Of a DNA stretch of 64,000 nucleotides, positions 43,162-52,420 are shown piece by piece. The stretch is from Streptomyces sporangiiformans (GTDB lineage: Bacteria > Actinomycetota > Actinomycetes > Streptomycetales > Streptomycetaceae): assembly GCF_005768555.2 (NCBI RefSeq), contig NZ_VCHX02000131.1:1-64000 (forward strand), in the 5' to 3' direction. A model generated the notes under the pieces. It was not told where the DNA came from. It saw only the letters and a list, made by a program, of their open reading frames with translations, and searched no databases. Positions within the stretch are counted from its first letter, which is position 1, and each line of letters opens with the position of its first letter. The position numbers and the translations under genes were made by a program.

Positions 43162-44163
43162 TCACCCCTCGCGCAGCTCCGCCCCCGCGAACTCCCGCAT
43201 CCCGTCCGCGAACCCGACCTCCGGTTTCCACCCCAGGTCGGTCCGCAGCCGCGACGAGTCCGCCGTGATGTGCCGTACGTCCCCCAGACGGTACTCCCCG
43301 GTGATCAAGGGCTCAGGGCCGCCGTACGCCGCGGCCAGCGCCCGCGCCATCTCGCCGACCGTGTGCGGCTCGCCGCTGCCGGTGTTGAACGCGGCGAGCG
43401 CGCCCCCGGCCGTATCCGCCTCCAGTGCCACGACGTTGGCTGCCGCGACGTCCCGTACGTGCACGAAGTCCCGCCGCTGCCGCCCGTCCTCGAAGACGCG
43501 CGGGGCCTCGCCGCGCGCGAGCGCGGACCTGAAGAAGGAGGCGACCCCGGCGTACGGGGTGTCGCGCGGCATGCCCGGCCCGTACACGTTGTGGTAGCGC
43601 AACGACACGGCCGACCCACTGGTGGACCGTGCCCACGCGGCCGCCAGGTGTTCCTGGGCGAGCTTGGTCGTCGCGTACACGTTCCGCGGATCGACCGGGG
43701 CGTCCTCGCCCACCAGCCCGGGGAACAACTCCTCCCCGCACACCGGGCACCCGGGCTCGAACCGCCCCGCGGCCAGGTCGTCGGCGGCCCGCGGCCCGGG
43801 CCGCACCACCCTGTGGCGCGGACACTCGTACCGCCCCTCTCCGTACACGACCATCGACCCGGCGAGCACGAGCCGCCGCACCCCCGCGTCGGCCATGGCA
43901 GTGAGCAGCACGGCGGTGCCGAGGTCGTTGCACGACACGTAGTCGGCGGCGTCCGCGAAGCCCGTCCCCAGCCCGACCATCGCCGCCTGGTGGGACACGG
44001 CGTCCACTCCGGTGAGGGCGCGCGCGACCGCCTCCCGGTCCCGGACGTCCGCGCCCGTGTCCTCGCGCACGTCGAATACGACGGGCTCGTGACCGCGCGC
44101 CCTCAGCGCCTCGACCACATGGGACCCGATGAACCCGGCACCGCCGGTGACCAGTACACGCAT
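43162..44163 (-). CDS. NAD-dependent sugar epimerase/dehydratase with a zinc-finger-like insert
   Basis: The 333-residue product is an extended SDR: GGAGFIGSH (residues 7-15), the YATTK motif of the catalytic Tyr-Lys pair, and LRYHNVYGPGMPR. Between strands it carries an insert with CPRH and CPVCGEEL, four potential zinc ligands, not present in standard UDP-glucose epimerases. The substrate is probably a nucleotide sugar. ATG 44163 has a TAGGGT -10 box six bases upstream (44170-44175) and no ribosome site, so it is likely leaderless. It is convergent with the kinase gene. Confidence 0.9.
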   Translation of the reverse strand: MRVLVTGGAGFIGSHVVEALRARGHEPVVFDVREDTGADVRDREAVARALTGVDAVSHQAAMVGLGTGFADAADYVSCNDLGTAVLLTAMADAGVRRLVLAGSMVVYGEGRYECPRHRVVRPGPRAADDLAAGRFEPGCPVCGEELFPGLVGEDAPVDPRNVYATTKLAQEHLAAAWARSTSGSAVSLRYHNVYGPGMPRDTPYAGVASFFRSALARGEAPRVFEDGRQRRDFVHVRDVAAANVVALEADTAGGALAAFNTGSGEPHTVGEMARALAAAYGGPEPLITGEYRLGDVRHITADSSRLRTDLGWKPEVGFADGMREFAGAELREG

Positions 44164-44169
44164 GCGCCG

Positions 44170-44175
44170 ACCCTA
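44170..44175 (-). promoter_or_regulatory. Leaderless -10 box of the epimerase gene
   Basis: TAGGGT on the minus strand stands six bases before ATG 44163, without a ribosome site. The rest of the gap to 44339 holds the promoter of the rightward flavoprotein gene and no further gene that I can see. Confidence 0.5.
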
Positions 44176-44339
44176 GGTCCGCGGCCGCGCCGCATCGCAG
44201 GACCGCGCCCGTCACGTCATGGGTTCGTAAGACGGCGTGCCGGTGCGTCGAACGAGGGCAAACGGCCGGCGGCGCGAGACCCTGCCGTTGACTCCGGCCG
44301 GCCGCGCACCCCGCGGCCTGACGTGTGAAGGAGCCTGCC

Positions 44340-45077
44340 ATGGCGACCCCGCCCACCACGCCCACCGACGACACGTACCGCTTCGACGACCTGCGCGCCC
44401 TCTTCATCAACTGCACGCTCAAGCCGTCACCGCAGCTCAGCCATACCCAGGGGCTGTTGGACAAGAGCCGCGCCATCATGGACGCGCGCGGCGTCGCCAC
44501 GGACGTGGTGCGGGCCGTGGACCATGACATCGCGCCGGGCGTCTACCCGGACATGACCGAGCACGGTTTCGCCACCGACGCCTGGCCGGCGCTGTACGAG
44601 CAGGTGATGGCCGCGGACATCCTCGTACTCGTCGGGCCGATCTGGCTGGGTGACAACAGTTCGGTCATGAAGCAGGTCGTCGAACGGCTCTACGGCTGCT
44701 CGGGCATTCTCAACTCCCAAGGGCAGTACGCCTATTACGGAAAGGCCGGCGGCTGTCTCATCACCGGCAACGAGGACGGCGTGAAGCACTGCGCCATGAA
44801 CATCCTCTACAGCCTCCAGCACCTGGGCTACACGATCCCGCCGCAGGCGGACGCGGGCTGGATCGGCCCGGCGGGACCCGGTCCCTCGTATCTCGACCCG
44901 GGCTCGGGCGGCCCCGAGAACGACTTCACCAACCGCAACACCAGCTTCATGACCTGGAACCTGATGCACCTGGCGGCCATGCTCAAGCGCGCGGGCGGCA
45001 TCCCTGCCCACGGCAACCAACGCTCCGAATGGGAAGCCGGCTGCAGCCCCGACGCGGCGAACCCGGACCACCGCTGA
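44340..45077 (+). CDS. Flavodoxin-fold NAD(P)H-dependent oxidoreductase
   Basis: The 245-residue product has LRALFINCTLKPSPQLSHTQ (FMN phosphate-binding strand and loop) and a later GPIWLGDNSSVMKQVVERL, as in NADPH-dependent FMN reductases of the WrbA/SsuE clan, and an internal ITGNEDGVKHCAMNILYSLQ helix. It is longer than the reductase at 24460 and has an extra C-terminal region with Asn- and Gly-rich segments. The start ATG 44340 has AAGGAG seven bases upstream. It stands alone between two strong signals, so it is probably transcribed alone. Confidence 0.9.
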   Translation: MATPPTTPTDDTYRFDDLRALFINCTLKPSPQLSHTQGLLDKSRAIMDARGVATDVVRAVDHDIAPGVYPDMTEHGFATDAWPALYEQVMAADILVLVGPIWLGDNSSVMKQVVERLYGCSGILNSQGQYAYYGKAGGCLITGNEDGVKHCAMNILYSLQHLGYTIPPQADAGWIGPAGPGPSYLDPGSGGPENDFTNRNTSFMTWNLMHLAAMLKRAGGIPAHGNQRSEWEAGCSPDAANPDHR

Positions 45078-45133
45078 GAGACCGCCGAGAGGTGGCCGTC
45101 CGACGGATCCTGATGCGTGCTGTCGGGCAGATC

Positions 45134-45180
45134 GTGCGTAGGCACTGTCCACCATGGACGGGTGGACAGTGCCTACGCAC
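45134..45180. terminator. Bidirectional terminator
   Basis: Perfect 20-bp arms at 45134-45153 and 45161-45180 with a 7-nt loop lie between the convergent ends of the flavoprotein gene (45077) and the carbohydrate operon (45190). Confidence 0.92.
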
Positions 45181-45189
45181 GCGGTGTCC

Positions 45190-47571
45190 CTATGCGGTGG
45201 TGTGGTAAACGGCGATCTCCGTCATCGTCGGCGTGTACTGCTCCGTCGCGATCTGTCCGGTCAGCGCCACCCGGAGCCGGGAGGTCGTGACGTTTCCGAA
45301 GCCGGTCACGGTGAGGTCGTGCCCGATGCCGGTGTCGCGGCTCGCGAAGGTCACCCATCGGCCGGTTCCGGTGTCCCATCGCTGCAGTTCGAACGACTGC
45401 ACCCGCGGGCTGGTGCCCGAGTCGGTGTACTCGTCCAGGTAGACCTCGTCGAAGGTGGTGTCCGCGCCGAAGTCGATGTCGAGCGTGATCGGGTAGGTCG
45501 CGTCATCGGCCGCGGCCCAGCGGGTCGTGAGGTCGCCGTCGGTCAACTTGTCCGCGGTGAGCGTTCCGTTCGCCCCCGGGTGGGTCGAGCTCGCGGTGAC
45601 CGGTTTGCCGAGCGCGAGGTCGACCCGGTTGTCCGCCTCCTCCTCGATGGGGTCGTCGTCGACCGGGTTGGTGACCTGCGTACCGACCCGCTTCTCGGCG
45701 ATGCCCATTTCCGGTGCGTCGCCGTAGTAGATGTGTGTGCCGAGGAAGTCCTTGGTGCCCAGGTGCGGGTTGTACCGGCCGGCGTCGATGAGCGGTGAGT
45801 CGTCTCGCAGCGCGAAGTGCGCCGCGGCCTTCCGGATCCGGTCCACGCCCGCCCCGGTGACGTACTTCGCCGGGTCACCGACGAACCGCGGGTCGGCCCG
45901 CAGCCCCTTCGGGTCGGCCGGTTCCTGGCTGGAGTGGGTGCCGCCGGCCTCGTAGTAGTCGTTGTTCGAGAACACGGCCTGCCGCAGGGCGCCGGTCCGG
46001 CGGTACCACGGCGTCTCAGTCGTCTTCGAGGTGTTGTAGAAGATGTTGTTCAGGAAGTAGACGCGGCTCAGGAACGTCTCGTCGTGGACGTAGTCGAGAT
46101 CCGCGCCGTCGTAGACGAACGTGTTGTTCGTGAAATACGTCGGCGAGTAGTTCGTCGACAGCATGTTCTTCACGAGCACACCGTTGTCGTTGACGCTCAG
46201 GTTGTAGCGGGCCACCGAGTTGGCGCTGTTGCCCATATAGGCCATCCAGCCCGCCGCGTTGTCGTGCGAGTAGTTGAACTGGTACGTGACATTGAAGTTC
46301 GTGTACTCGAGGTCCCACGGGGTGCCGTCGTACTCGTTGTTCGGGCCGCCGTAGACCTCGTTGAACTGCATGACCGAGTCGGCGCCGGCCCACAGATAGA
46401 GCCCGCAGGACACCGCGTCGTAGCGCTTCAGATACCCGTTGACCTCGTTGTACTCGACCTTCATGTTCTTGGTGTTGGCGAGCTGGATCGCACCCTGGCC
46501 GATGTTCTCGGCGTAGTTGTGGCCGATGTAGACGTCGCGGCTGTACAGGTCGCGGGTGCGCACCCACAACTGTTCCCAGCCCTCGTGCCACTTCCCGTTC
46601 TCGTCGTACTGGCCGGAGGCCGCGTCGCGGTCGTAGAACCAGTTGAACGCGAACTGGATGGCGTGCAGTTCAACGTTCTCGAAGGTGTTGTTCTCGATCC
46701 GGACGTCCTTGAAGTAGTAGCCGCCGGTGCCGTAGTCCTTGTAGCCCTTGCTGCCGAAGACCTGGAAGTCGACGGCGCCGTAGTGGATCTTCTGCCAGTA
46801 GCTCGGGCCGTCGATGTTGTGGACGAACACGTCGGAGATGCGGAAGTGGTCCATGATGCTGTCCTCGCCGGCCTTCAGGAGGTCGGCGTTGATCGACACC
46901 ATGATTCCGTCGCGGACATAGGTCCCCGCGGTGATGTTGGTCGCGAAGTCGTCGTCGTTGGACAGCTCGACGTTGTTGATGTCCCAGTACTGCTGATTGC
47001 GCAGCACGATGGCGCCGGTCATGCCGACGGTTTCGGGATTCTTCGTGCCGTCGGCGTTGAACGGGTTCGGCACTTTGCCGTTCGTCGCGATGTACGGCCG
47101 GCCGGCGCTCGGGTCGCCGTACACCGAGATGGTGATCGGCTTGCCCGCGCTGCCCGAGCCCTTCGGCCACAGCTGCTCGTCCTGCCACTCCTCACCGGCC
47201 TTGAGCAGGATGCGGTCGCCGGGCGCGAACGTCGTCGAGTTGGCCTTGGCGAGGGTGCGCCAGGCGGTCTTCGGTGAGGTCCCGGCCGCGTTGTCGCGAC
47301 CCCTCGTGGCGTCGATGAAGTAGTCCGTGCCGCCGGTCATGTTCGGCGCGTTGCCCGGCCAGGACGGCGTGGTGGCGGCGGCGGTGGCGGGAGCGGGGTC
47401 CGGGGCCGCGGCGGCGTGCGCGGCGGGAACGAACGATCCGACGAGCACCGCGGCGAGCAGGGCGGTGAGGACCGCGCGGAGCGCCCGCGCAGGGGGCCAC
47501 CGGAGCGTCGGCGCCGCCTCGTTGACGGGGGATGGTTCGGTATCGGCAGGTCTTGGGGGGACAGGTCTCAC
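45190..47571 (-). CDS. Secreted right-handed beta-helix protein with C-terminal discoidin domain
   Basis: The 793-residue product has a signal peptide (hydrophobic core about residues 30-50), a large parallel beta-helix with many asparagine-ladder turns (about 75-600, e.g. NNTFENVELHAIQFAFN and EYNEVNGYLKRYD), and a C-terminal F5/8 type C (discoidin) carbohydrate-binding module (about 660-790, ASSTHPGANG then WAAADDATYPITLDIDFG). This is the architecture of polysaccharide lyases and plant or mucin glycan hydrolases, but no catalytic set could be fixed. The GTG start overlaps the stop of the isomerase-like gene. It is the last gene of the carbohydrate operon. Confidence 0.87.
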   Translation of the reverse strand: MRPVPPRPADTEPSPVNEAAPTLRWPPARALRAVLTALLAAVLVGSFVPAAHAAAAPDPAPATAAATTPSWPGNAPNMTGGTDYFIDATRGRDNAAGTSPKTAWRTLAKANSTTFAPGDRILLKAGEEWQDEQLWPKGSGSAGKPITISVYGDPSAGRPYIATNGKVPNPFNADGTKNPETVGMTGAIVLRNQQYWDINNVELSNDDDFATNITAGTYVRDGIMVSINADLLKAGEDSIMDHFRISDVFVHNIDGPSYWQKIHYGAVDFQVFGSKGYKDYGTGGYYFKDVRIENNTFENVELHAIQFAFNWFYDRDAASGQYDENGKWHEGWEQLWVRTRDLYSRDVYIGHNYAENIGQGAIQLANTKNMKVEYNEVNGYLKRYDAVSCGLYLWAGADSVMQFNEVYGGPNNEYDGTPWDLEYTNFNVTYQFNYSHDNAAGWMAYMGNSANSVARYNLSVNDNGVLVKNMLSTNYSPTYFTNNTFVYDGADLDYVHDETFLSRVYFLNNIFYNTSKTTETPWYRRTGALRQAVFSNNDYYEAGGTHSSQEPADPKGLRADPRFVGDPAKYVTGAGVDRIRKAAAHFALRDDSPLIDAGRYNPHLGTKDFLGTHIYYGDAPEMGIAEKRVGTQVTNPVDDDPIEEEADNRVDLALGKPVTASSTHPGANGTLTADKLTDGDLTTRWAAADDATYPITLDIDFGADTTFDEVYLDEYTDSGTSPRVQSFELQRWDTGTGRWVTFASRDTGIGHDLTVTGFGNVTTSRLRVALTGQIATEQYTPTMTEIAVYHTTA

Positions 47572-48782
47572 TGCTGCACATCCTCTGCGTTGATGGCGTC
47601 CACCGCCGAGGCGTTGATATCGATGTCGCTCGTGTCGACCCGGCGCTGGAGGTACTGGTTGAACTTCTCCTCGACGAGCGACTGCCGGATCCGCTGGGAG
47701 TAGTCGGCGAACGCCTTGTCCTCGTCGACGTTCTTGCCGTCGAGCTCGTAGTAGGTGATCTGGCCGGTGCCTGTGACGGGGGCGGAGATCCGGCCCGGTT
47801 TGAGCTTGCCGAGCACCGCCATGAGGTCCTGGTCGTGGGCGTTCAGCCCGGTGGAGCCACTGCCGTCGTACGTGCCGGTCGTGAGCTTGGCACCGGGTTC
47901 CCCCGCGGCGACGGCCTCGAGGTGCCCGGCGGCGGTCACCCGCCGCTGCAGGCGGGCGGCGTAGTCCGCGGAAGCGCCGGCGGGCACCGGCACGACGAGC
48001 TGCGAGTACCTGTACGTGGTCGCGTTGGCGCTCCAGTCGTCACGGTCGGCGTCGAACGCGCGCCGGACATCGGCGTCGGTGACCCGGAGCGGGTCGCCGG
48101 CGTCCGCGCTGAGCCGCTTCTTCAGGCTCGTGGTGAGCTCGGTGAGCCGGTGCGTGTAGTACTCCTCGGGGGAGAACCGCGCGACGCCGTAGACGGTCCG
48201 GCCCGCGGCGATGGCCTTGGCACGGGACTCGTTCTCCTCGGCCAGCTCGGCGAGGAAGTCCGCGTGGTCCACGGAGTCGATGAGCCCGTGCTCCTTCGCG
48301 AGGACGAGCGTGGTCTTGTCCCGCCAGATCTCGTCGAGCGCACGGGTCTTGAGCCGCTGCAGCGCGGTCTTGTCGCCGGCCTTCGCGTTCCAGTCGGTCG
48401 CGCCCCGCAGGTGGTACTTGTTGCGCAGCTCGTTCTGCACGGTCGGCGCGAGCCGCCGCATGTGGAAGAGCAGTTCGTCGCGGGTCACGGGGTGTCCGTC
48501 GAGGGAGGCCACCTCGGCCTCGCTGGTGCGATGGCTGACCATCGTCACTCCGGTGACCACCAGCGCGGCGAGGGCGACGCACACACCGGTGAACCAGACG
48601 ACTGCCCGGCGCGACGGCCTGCGGGAGGTGCCCGGCCCGCCAGAGGTGTTCGGCCCGCGCGAGCTGCTTGCCTTGCGCGGAGTTCCCGGCTTGCGTGAGG
48701 TCCCCGGCTTACGCATGGTGCCCGGCTTACGCGTGGTGCCTTGCTTGCGTGAGGTGCCCGGCCTGGGCAGGGTGCCCTTCAT
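47568..48782 (-). CDS. Exported peptidyl-prolyl-isomerase-like chaperone (SurA/PpiD type)
   Basis: The 404-residue product has a basic head with a 15-bp repeat coding (GTxRKP) units (about residues 8-40), a membrane anchor (about 61-83, VVWFTGVCVALAALVVTGV), and a SurA-like helical domain starting SEAEVASLDGHPVTRDELLFHMRR. A parvulin-like C-terminal part (about 225-380, with TYRYSQLVVPVPAG and AKLTTGTYDGS) follows, ending EEKFNQYLQRRV. It is probably a membrane-anchored folding factor on the outer face. Its stop overlaps the beta-helix start and its start overlaps the GH29 stop, so it is made with both; a dedicated helper for the large secreted beta-helix protein is likely. Confidence 0.8.
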   Translation of the reverse strand: MKGTLPRPGTSRKQGTTRKPGTMRKPGTSRKPGTPRKASSSRGPNTSGGPGTSRRPSRRAVVWFTGVCVALAALVVTGVTMVSHRTSEAEVASLDGHPVTRDELLFHMRRLAPTVQNELRNKYHLRGATDWNAKAGDKTALQRLKTRALDEIWRDKTTLVLAKEHGLIDSVDHADFLAELAEENESRAKAIAAGRTVYGVARFSPEEYYTHRLTELTTSLKKRLSADAGDPLRVTDADVRRAFDADRDDWSANATTYRYSQLVVPVPAGASADYAARLQRRVTAAGHLEAVAAGEPGAKLTTGTYDGSGSTGLNAHDQDLMAVLGKLKPGRISAPVTGTGQITYYELDGKNVDEDKAFADYSQRIRQSLVEEKFNQYLQRRVDTSDIDINASAVDAINAEDVQQ

Positions 48783-50206
48783 GAGGCCGCCCCTATCGCG
48801 GCCACCTGGGCGACGACGGGCGTGTCCCGGGCCTGCGTCACCTCGGCCAGTACGGTGTCGACCTCGGCCGGCGGGAACGTCAGGATGCGCTGGTAGCCCA
48901 CCGCGTTCGCCTCGGCGAGCGTCGTCCAGCGGCCGTCCCGACGGCCCCGGACGATGACGTGCTCGATGCGCTGACCCTGCGTGATGTCCTCGCCCAGGAC
49001 GACCGCCTCGACCGGGCGGGGCCCGGCGAAGGCGAGGGTCACGGCGGGCAGCGGGTCCGTGTCGTCCGGCCGCCACGGCGTGCGCCCTCTGCCGGGCCAC
49101 GCGGTCGCGACGTCGCCCGGTGTACCGGACGAGACCGTCGCGGTCGCCTCGATCCGCCGCGCCCGGAAGTCCTCGATGCGCCGCCCGAGTTGATCGAGGA
49201 CCGCCACATCGGTGTCCCGTATACGCCCGTCCCGGGCCGGCGGGACGTTGAGCAGGAAGCAGGAGTTGCCGCCGACGGCACGCAGGTAGATGGTGAACAG
49301 CTCGTCCACGGAGCGGACTTCGGCGTCCTCGGCCGCGTGGTGGAACCAGCCAGGGCGGATCGAGGTGTTGACCTCGGCCGGGTACCAGACCAGGTCGTCC
49401 TCGTGTCCGGCCAGCGCGGCGCGGCTGCCGAGGTCGCGGTCGTCGCTGCGTACGAGCCGGGCGAAGTCGCCGTCGTCCGCCTTCTGCGAGCGGTCCGCGG
49501 TCCGCTCGGCGTCCTGCAGGGCGCGCGGGACCACGCTCCACTCGTCGGGGCGGGTGTCGCCGGCCTCGTTGCCGCACCAGCGGACGTCGGGCCCGCACAC
49601 ACTGATCACCGCGTCCGGCTGCAACTCGCGGACCACCGCGTAGTACCGCTCCCAGTCGTACACCTGGACCTTGCCGTTCGGACCCTCGCCGTTGGCGCCG
49701 TCCAGCCACACGGAGAACACCGGTCCGTACCGGGTGAGCAGCTCGGTGAGCTGGGCGACGTAGAAGTCGTCGTACGCGGTCCCCGATCCGTACGACGCCT
49801 CGGTGCGGTCCCAGGGGGACAGGTAGATCCCGAACCGCAGGCCGTGCCGCCGGGCCGCGTCGGCGACCTCCGCGACCACGTCGCCCCGGCCGCCTCGCCA
49901 CGGCGACGAGGCGACCGAGTAGGCCGTGACGTCGCTCGGCCACAGACAGAACCCGTCGTGGTGCTTGCAGGTGAGGATCACACCGGTCATCCCGGCGCTC
50001 TTGAGTGCCGCGACCCACTGGTCGGCGTCGAGCCCGGCCGGGTCGAAGGCGGCCGGGTCGTCGTGTCCCTCGCCCCACTCCCGGTCCGTCATCGTGTTCA
50101 TGCCGAAGTGGATGAACCCGTAGAACTCCATTGCCTGCCAGGCGAGTTGGCGCTCGCTGGGCCGGACCGCGGCCAGCGCCCGCGCGGACCCCGCGGCCGC
50201 GGTCAC
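48779..50206 (-). CDS. GH29 alpha-L-fucosidase
   Basis: The 475-residue product has the GH29 fold: FYGFIHFGMNTMTDREWGEG, LTCKHHDGFCLWPSD (active-site His pair) and FSVWLDGANGEG with the nucleophile Asp. The C-terminal 130 residues form a beta-sandwich. It removes alpha-L-fucose from glycans by retention. No signal peptide is visible, so it should act on imported oligosaccharides. The GTG start at 50206 overlaps the stop of the 59-residue membrane peptide (GTGA), which fixes the start; the stop overlaps the chaperone start. Confidence 0.93.
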   Translation of the reverse strand: MTAAAGSARALAAVRPSERQLAWQAMEFYGFIHFGMNTMTDREWGEGHDDPAAFDPAGLDADQWVAALKSAGMTGVILTCKHHDGFCLWPSDVTAYSVASSPWRGGRGDVVAEVADAARRHGLRFGIYLSPWDRTEASYGSGTAYDDFYVAQLTELLTRYGPVFSVWLDGANGEGPNGKVQVYDWERYYAVVRELQPDAVISVCGPDVRWCGNEAGDTRPDEWSVVPRALQDAERTADRSQKADDGDFARLVRSDDRDLGSRAALAGHEDDLVWYPAEVNTSIRPGWFHHAAEDAEVRSVDELFTIYLRAVGGNSCFLLNVPPARDGRIRDTDVAVLDQLGRRIEDFRARRIEATATVSSGTPGDVATAWPGRGRTPWRPDDTDPLPAVTLAFAGPRPVEAVVLGEDITQGQRIEHVIVRGRRDGRWTTLAEANAVGYQRILTFPPAEVDTVLAEVTQARDTPVVAQVAAIGAAS

Positions 50207-50382
50207 CGGAACCGCCGGTTGTACGAGGCGAGCAGGGCCAGCAGCCCGGCCAGCGCGGCGAGCATGACCAGCAGGTTTCCCCACCCGACCGTCGTTCGCG
50301 CGGTGACGACGAGCGTGAGGCAGGCCGCCGCGACGAGCGTACGGGCGGTGACGAGCAGCGCCGTACGCGTCGATTCCTTCAT
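50203..50382 (-). CDS. 59-residue membrane peptide in the carbohydrate operon
   Basis: The frame from ATG 50382 to TGA 50203 encodes MKESTRTALLVTARTLVAAA followed by two hydrophobic helices separated by TARTTVGWG, ending in YNRRFR. It has an excellent ribosome site (GGAAGG, eight bases upstream) and its stop overlaps the GH29 start, so it is clearly part of the operon. The gap to the permease gene is only 14 bp. It may be an accessory subunit of the transporter or a small membrane stabiliser; nothing proves the role. Confidence 0.8.
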   Translation of the reverse strand: MKESTRTALLVTARTLVAAACLTLVVTARTTVGWGNLLVMLAALAGLLALLASYNRRFR

Positions 50383-50396
50383 GGGATTTCCTTCCG

Positions 50397-51320
50397 TCAG
50401 CCCTTCACTCCGCCGGATGCGATGCCCTCGATGAGCCGGCGCTGGATGAACGCGTAGAGGAGGAGGACGGGAACGATGACGATGACCATGCCGGCGTAGA
50501 GACGCCCGTAGTCGGCCGCCGCCTTCTGTGCGGTGAACAGGTTGAGCAGCCCGACCTGCAGCGTCTTGCCCTCGCCGGGGAGCAGGGTGAGCGCGATGAT
50601 GAAGTCGTTCCAGTAGGCCAGGAAGTCGAACAGGATCACGGTGGTGACCGCCGGCCGCGCCATCGGCAGCATGACCTGGACCATGATCCGGAAGCGGGAC
50701 GCCCCGTCGAGCGCGGCGGCCTCCTCGTACTCCACCGGTATCGACCGGAAGTACGCGGTGAGCAGGTAGATGGTGAACGGGATCGACGTGGCCGCGTAGA
50801 CGAGTGACAGGACCGCGGGGTTGTCGATGAAGAACCCGCCGGGGAAGACGTCGATGAGCGCGCGGTCCCAGTCGACGAGCATGAGGAAGATCGGTACGAC
50901 GATGTAGTTGACGTTGACGAAGAGCCCGGCCAGGAGCGCGATCTCCACGAGGCGGCGGCCGCGGAACTCGTACCGGGCGATGACGTAGGCCGCCGGCACG
51001 GAGACGGCCAGCACGAGCACCAGCCCGAGCACCGTGACGAACACCGAGGTCAGGAAGTACTGACCCATGTGCGCGGTGACGAACGCGTCGGCGTAGTTCT
51101 GGAGGTGCAGGCCCTTCGGCAGTGTCCAGGGGCTGCCGAAGAACTCGCTCTTCCCTTTGAGGGAGGCGAGCAGCACCCAGGCGACCGGCACCGCGATGGC
51201 GAGCGCGAGGGCGATGACAAGGGCGTAGGTGAGCGCACGGCCGGTCCGCGGCCGGTCGGCGCCGGGGCGGTCGGTGCCCGGGCGATCGGCGCGCGGGCGG
51301 GATGAGCTGATCATGGTCAT
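50397..51320 (-). CDS. Sugar ABC transporter permease 2 (MalG-like)
   Basis: The 307-residue protein has six membrane helices after a 28-residue head with repeated DRPG units, and the permease signature EYEEAAALDGASRFRIMVQVMLPMARPA (given in parts; about residues 210-237), the EAA loop that contacts the ATPase. It pairs with permease 1 to form the channel. No ATPase gene is in the operon, so a shared MsiK-type ATPase is expected, as is usual in Streptomyces. The ATG 51320 is used; a second ATG lies at 51314. Confidence 0.93.
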   Translation of the reverse strand: MTMISSSRPRADRPGTDRPGADRPRTGRALTYALVIALALAIAVPVAWVLLASLKGKSEFFGSPWTLPKGLHLQNYADAFVTAHMGQYFLTSVFVTVLGLVLVLAVSVPAAYVIARYEFRGRRLVEIALLAGLFVNVNYIVVPIFLMLVDWDRALIDVFPGGFFIDNPAVLSLVYAATSIPFTIYLLTAYFRSIPVEYEEAAALDGASRFRIMVQVMLPMARPAVTTVILFDFLAYWNDFIIALTLLPGEGKTLQVGLLNLFTAQKAAADYGRLYAGMVIVIVPVLLLYAFIQRRLIEGIASGGVKG

Positions 51321-51331
51321 GGTGTCCGTCC

Positions 51332-52315
51332 TCAGAACTGGAGGGGCTCGCGCCGCGTCGCCCGGCTCACCAGGAGCGACACGAGGAACGAGAACGCGAA
51401 GATGACGACACCGATGGCCATGCCGTAGCCGTACGACGAGTTCGTGTACGCCTGCTTGTACATGTAGTTCAGCAGGACGTCGGAGGAGCCGTCGGGCCCG
51501 CCGCCGGTCATCGCGCGGACAAGGACGAAGCTGAGGTTCACGGCGCTCATGACGAAGAACGTCAGCGTGGTGCGCAGGCTCTGCCAGATGAGCGGCAGCG
51601 TGATGGCGAAGAACTGCCGGGTGGCACAGGCCCCGTCGAGCGCGCTCGCCTCGTAGAGCTCCTCCGGGATGCTCGACATGCCCGCCATGTAGAGGACCAT
51701 GTAGTAGCCCAGCGACTGCCAGACCATCGCGATGGCGACGGAGTAGAGCACGAGCTTCTGGTTGCCGAGCCAGACCTGTTGCAGGCCGTCGAGGGAGAGC
51801 AGCCGGAGCGTGCCGTTGAGCAGACCGTTCTTCTGGTCGTACACGGCGGAGAAGATGGCCGCGATCACGACCACCGAGAGCACGTTGGGGATGTAGAGGA
51901 CGAACCGGTAGAGGTTCCGCCCGCGCAGCCGTTGCCGGGTCATGATCGCGGCGAGGAACAGGCCCAGGCCCATCGTCACCACGGTCACCACGACCAGGAG
52001 CGCGACCGTGTTCTGGAACGCGCGCACGAACTGCTCGTCGTCGAGGAGATGGCGGAAGTTGTCGAGCCCCACGAAGCGCTTGTCGGGGGAGAACCCGCCC
52101 CAGGTGTAGAGGGACGTCCGGAACACGTTCACGGTCGGGATCACCATGAACACCGCGAAGAGGACCAGCGCGGGCAGCAGGCAGGCGAGCACGAAGCCGG
52201 TGTTGCCGCGCCGGTGGGCCGGGGACCGGGCGCCGCGCCGGGAACTCCCGTCGGGCGGCGCCTGTTCGGAGGTGCGGTTCGTCGAGCCTGGGGGTGGGGT
52301 GGAGAGCGTCGTCAC
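51332..52315 (-). CDS. Sugar ABC transporter permease 1 (MalF-like)
   Basis: The 327-residue protein has six membrane helices and the EAA loop EELYEASALDGACATRQFFA (about residues 217-236). It belongs to the binding-protein-dependent sugar permeases and works with permease 2. GTG 52315 was chosen because the upstream extension is proline-rich and AGGACC precedes it. A gap of 11 bp leads to permease 2. Confidence 0.92.
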   Translation of the reverse strand: MTTLSTPPPGSTNRTSEQAPPDGSSRRGARSPAHRRGNTGFVLACLLPALVLFAVFMVIPTVNVFRTSLYTWGGFSPDKRFVGLDNFRHLLDDEQFVRAFQNTVALLVVVTVVTMGLGLFLAAIMTRQRLRGRNLYRFVLYIPNVLSVVVIAAIFSAVYDQKNGLLNGTLRLLSLDGLQQVWLGNQKLVLYSVAIAMVWQSLGYYMVLYMAGMSSIPEELYEASALDGACATRQFFAITLPLIWQSLRTTLTFFVMSAVNLSFVLVRAMTGGGPDGSSDVLLNYMYKQAYTNSSYGYGMAIGVVIFAFSFLVSLLVSRATRREPLQF

Positions 52316-52420
52316 CGTGCCGGTCCTTGGGTCGCTCGAGGAAGTCGAGGGTGCGCGTGAGGGGTTCCGGGGTGCAGGCGCCGGCGGCGGTCCGGGCACG
52401 CCGGGCCGCCGCCGGGCACG

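Noticed and set aside
45190..47571. Assignment of a specific polysaccharide-lyase family to the beta-helix protein
   Set aside because: No reliable catalytic Lys/Arg/Asp set could be identified by eye.
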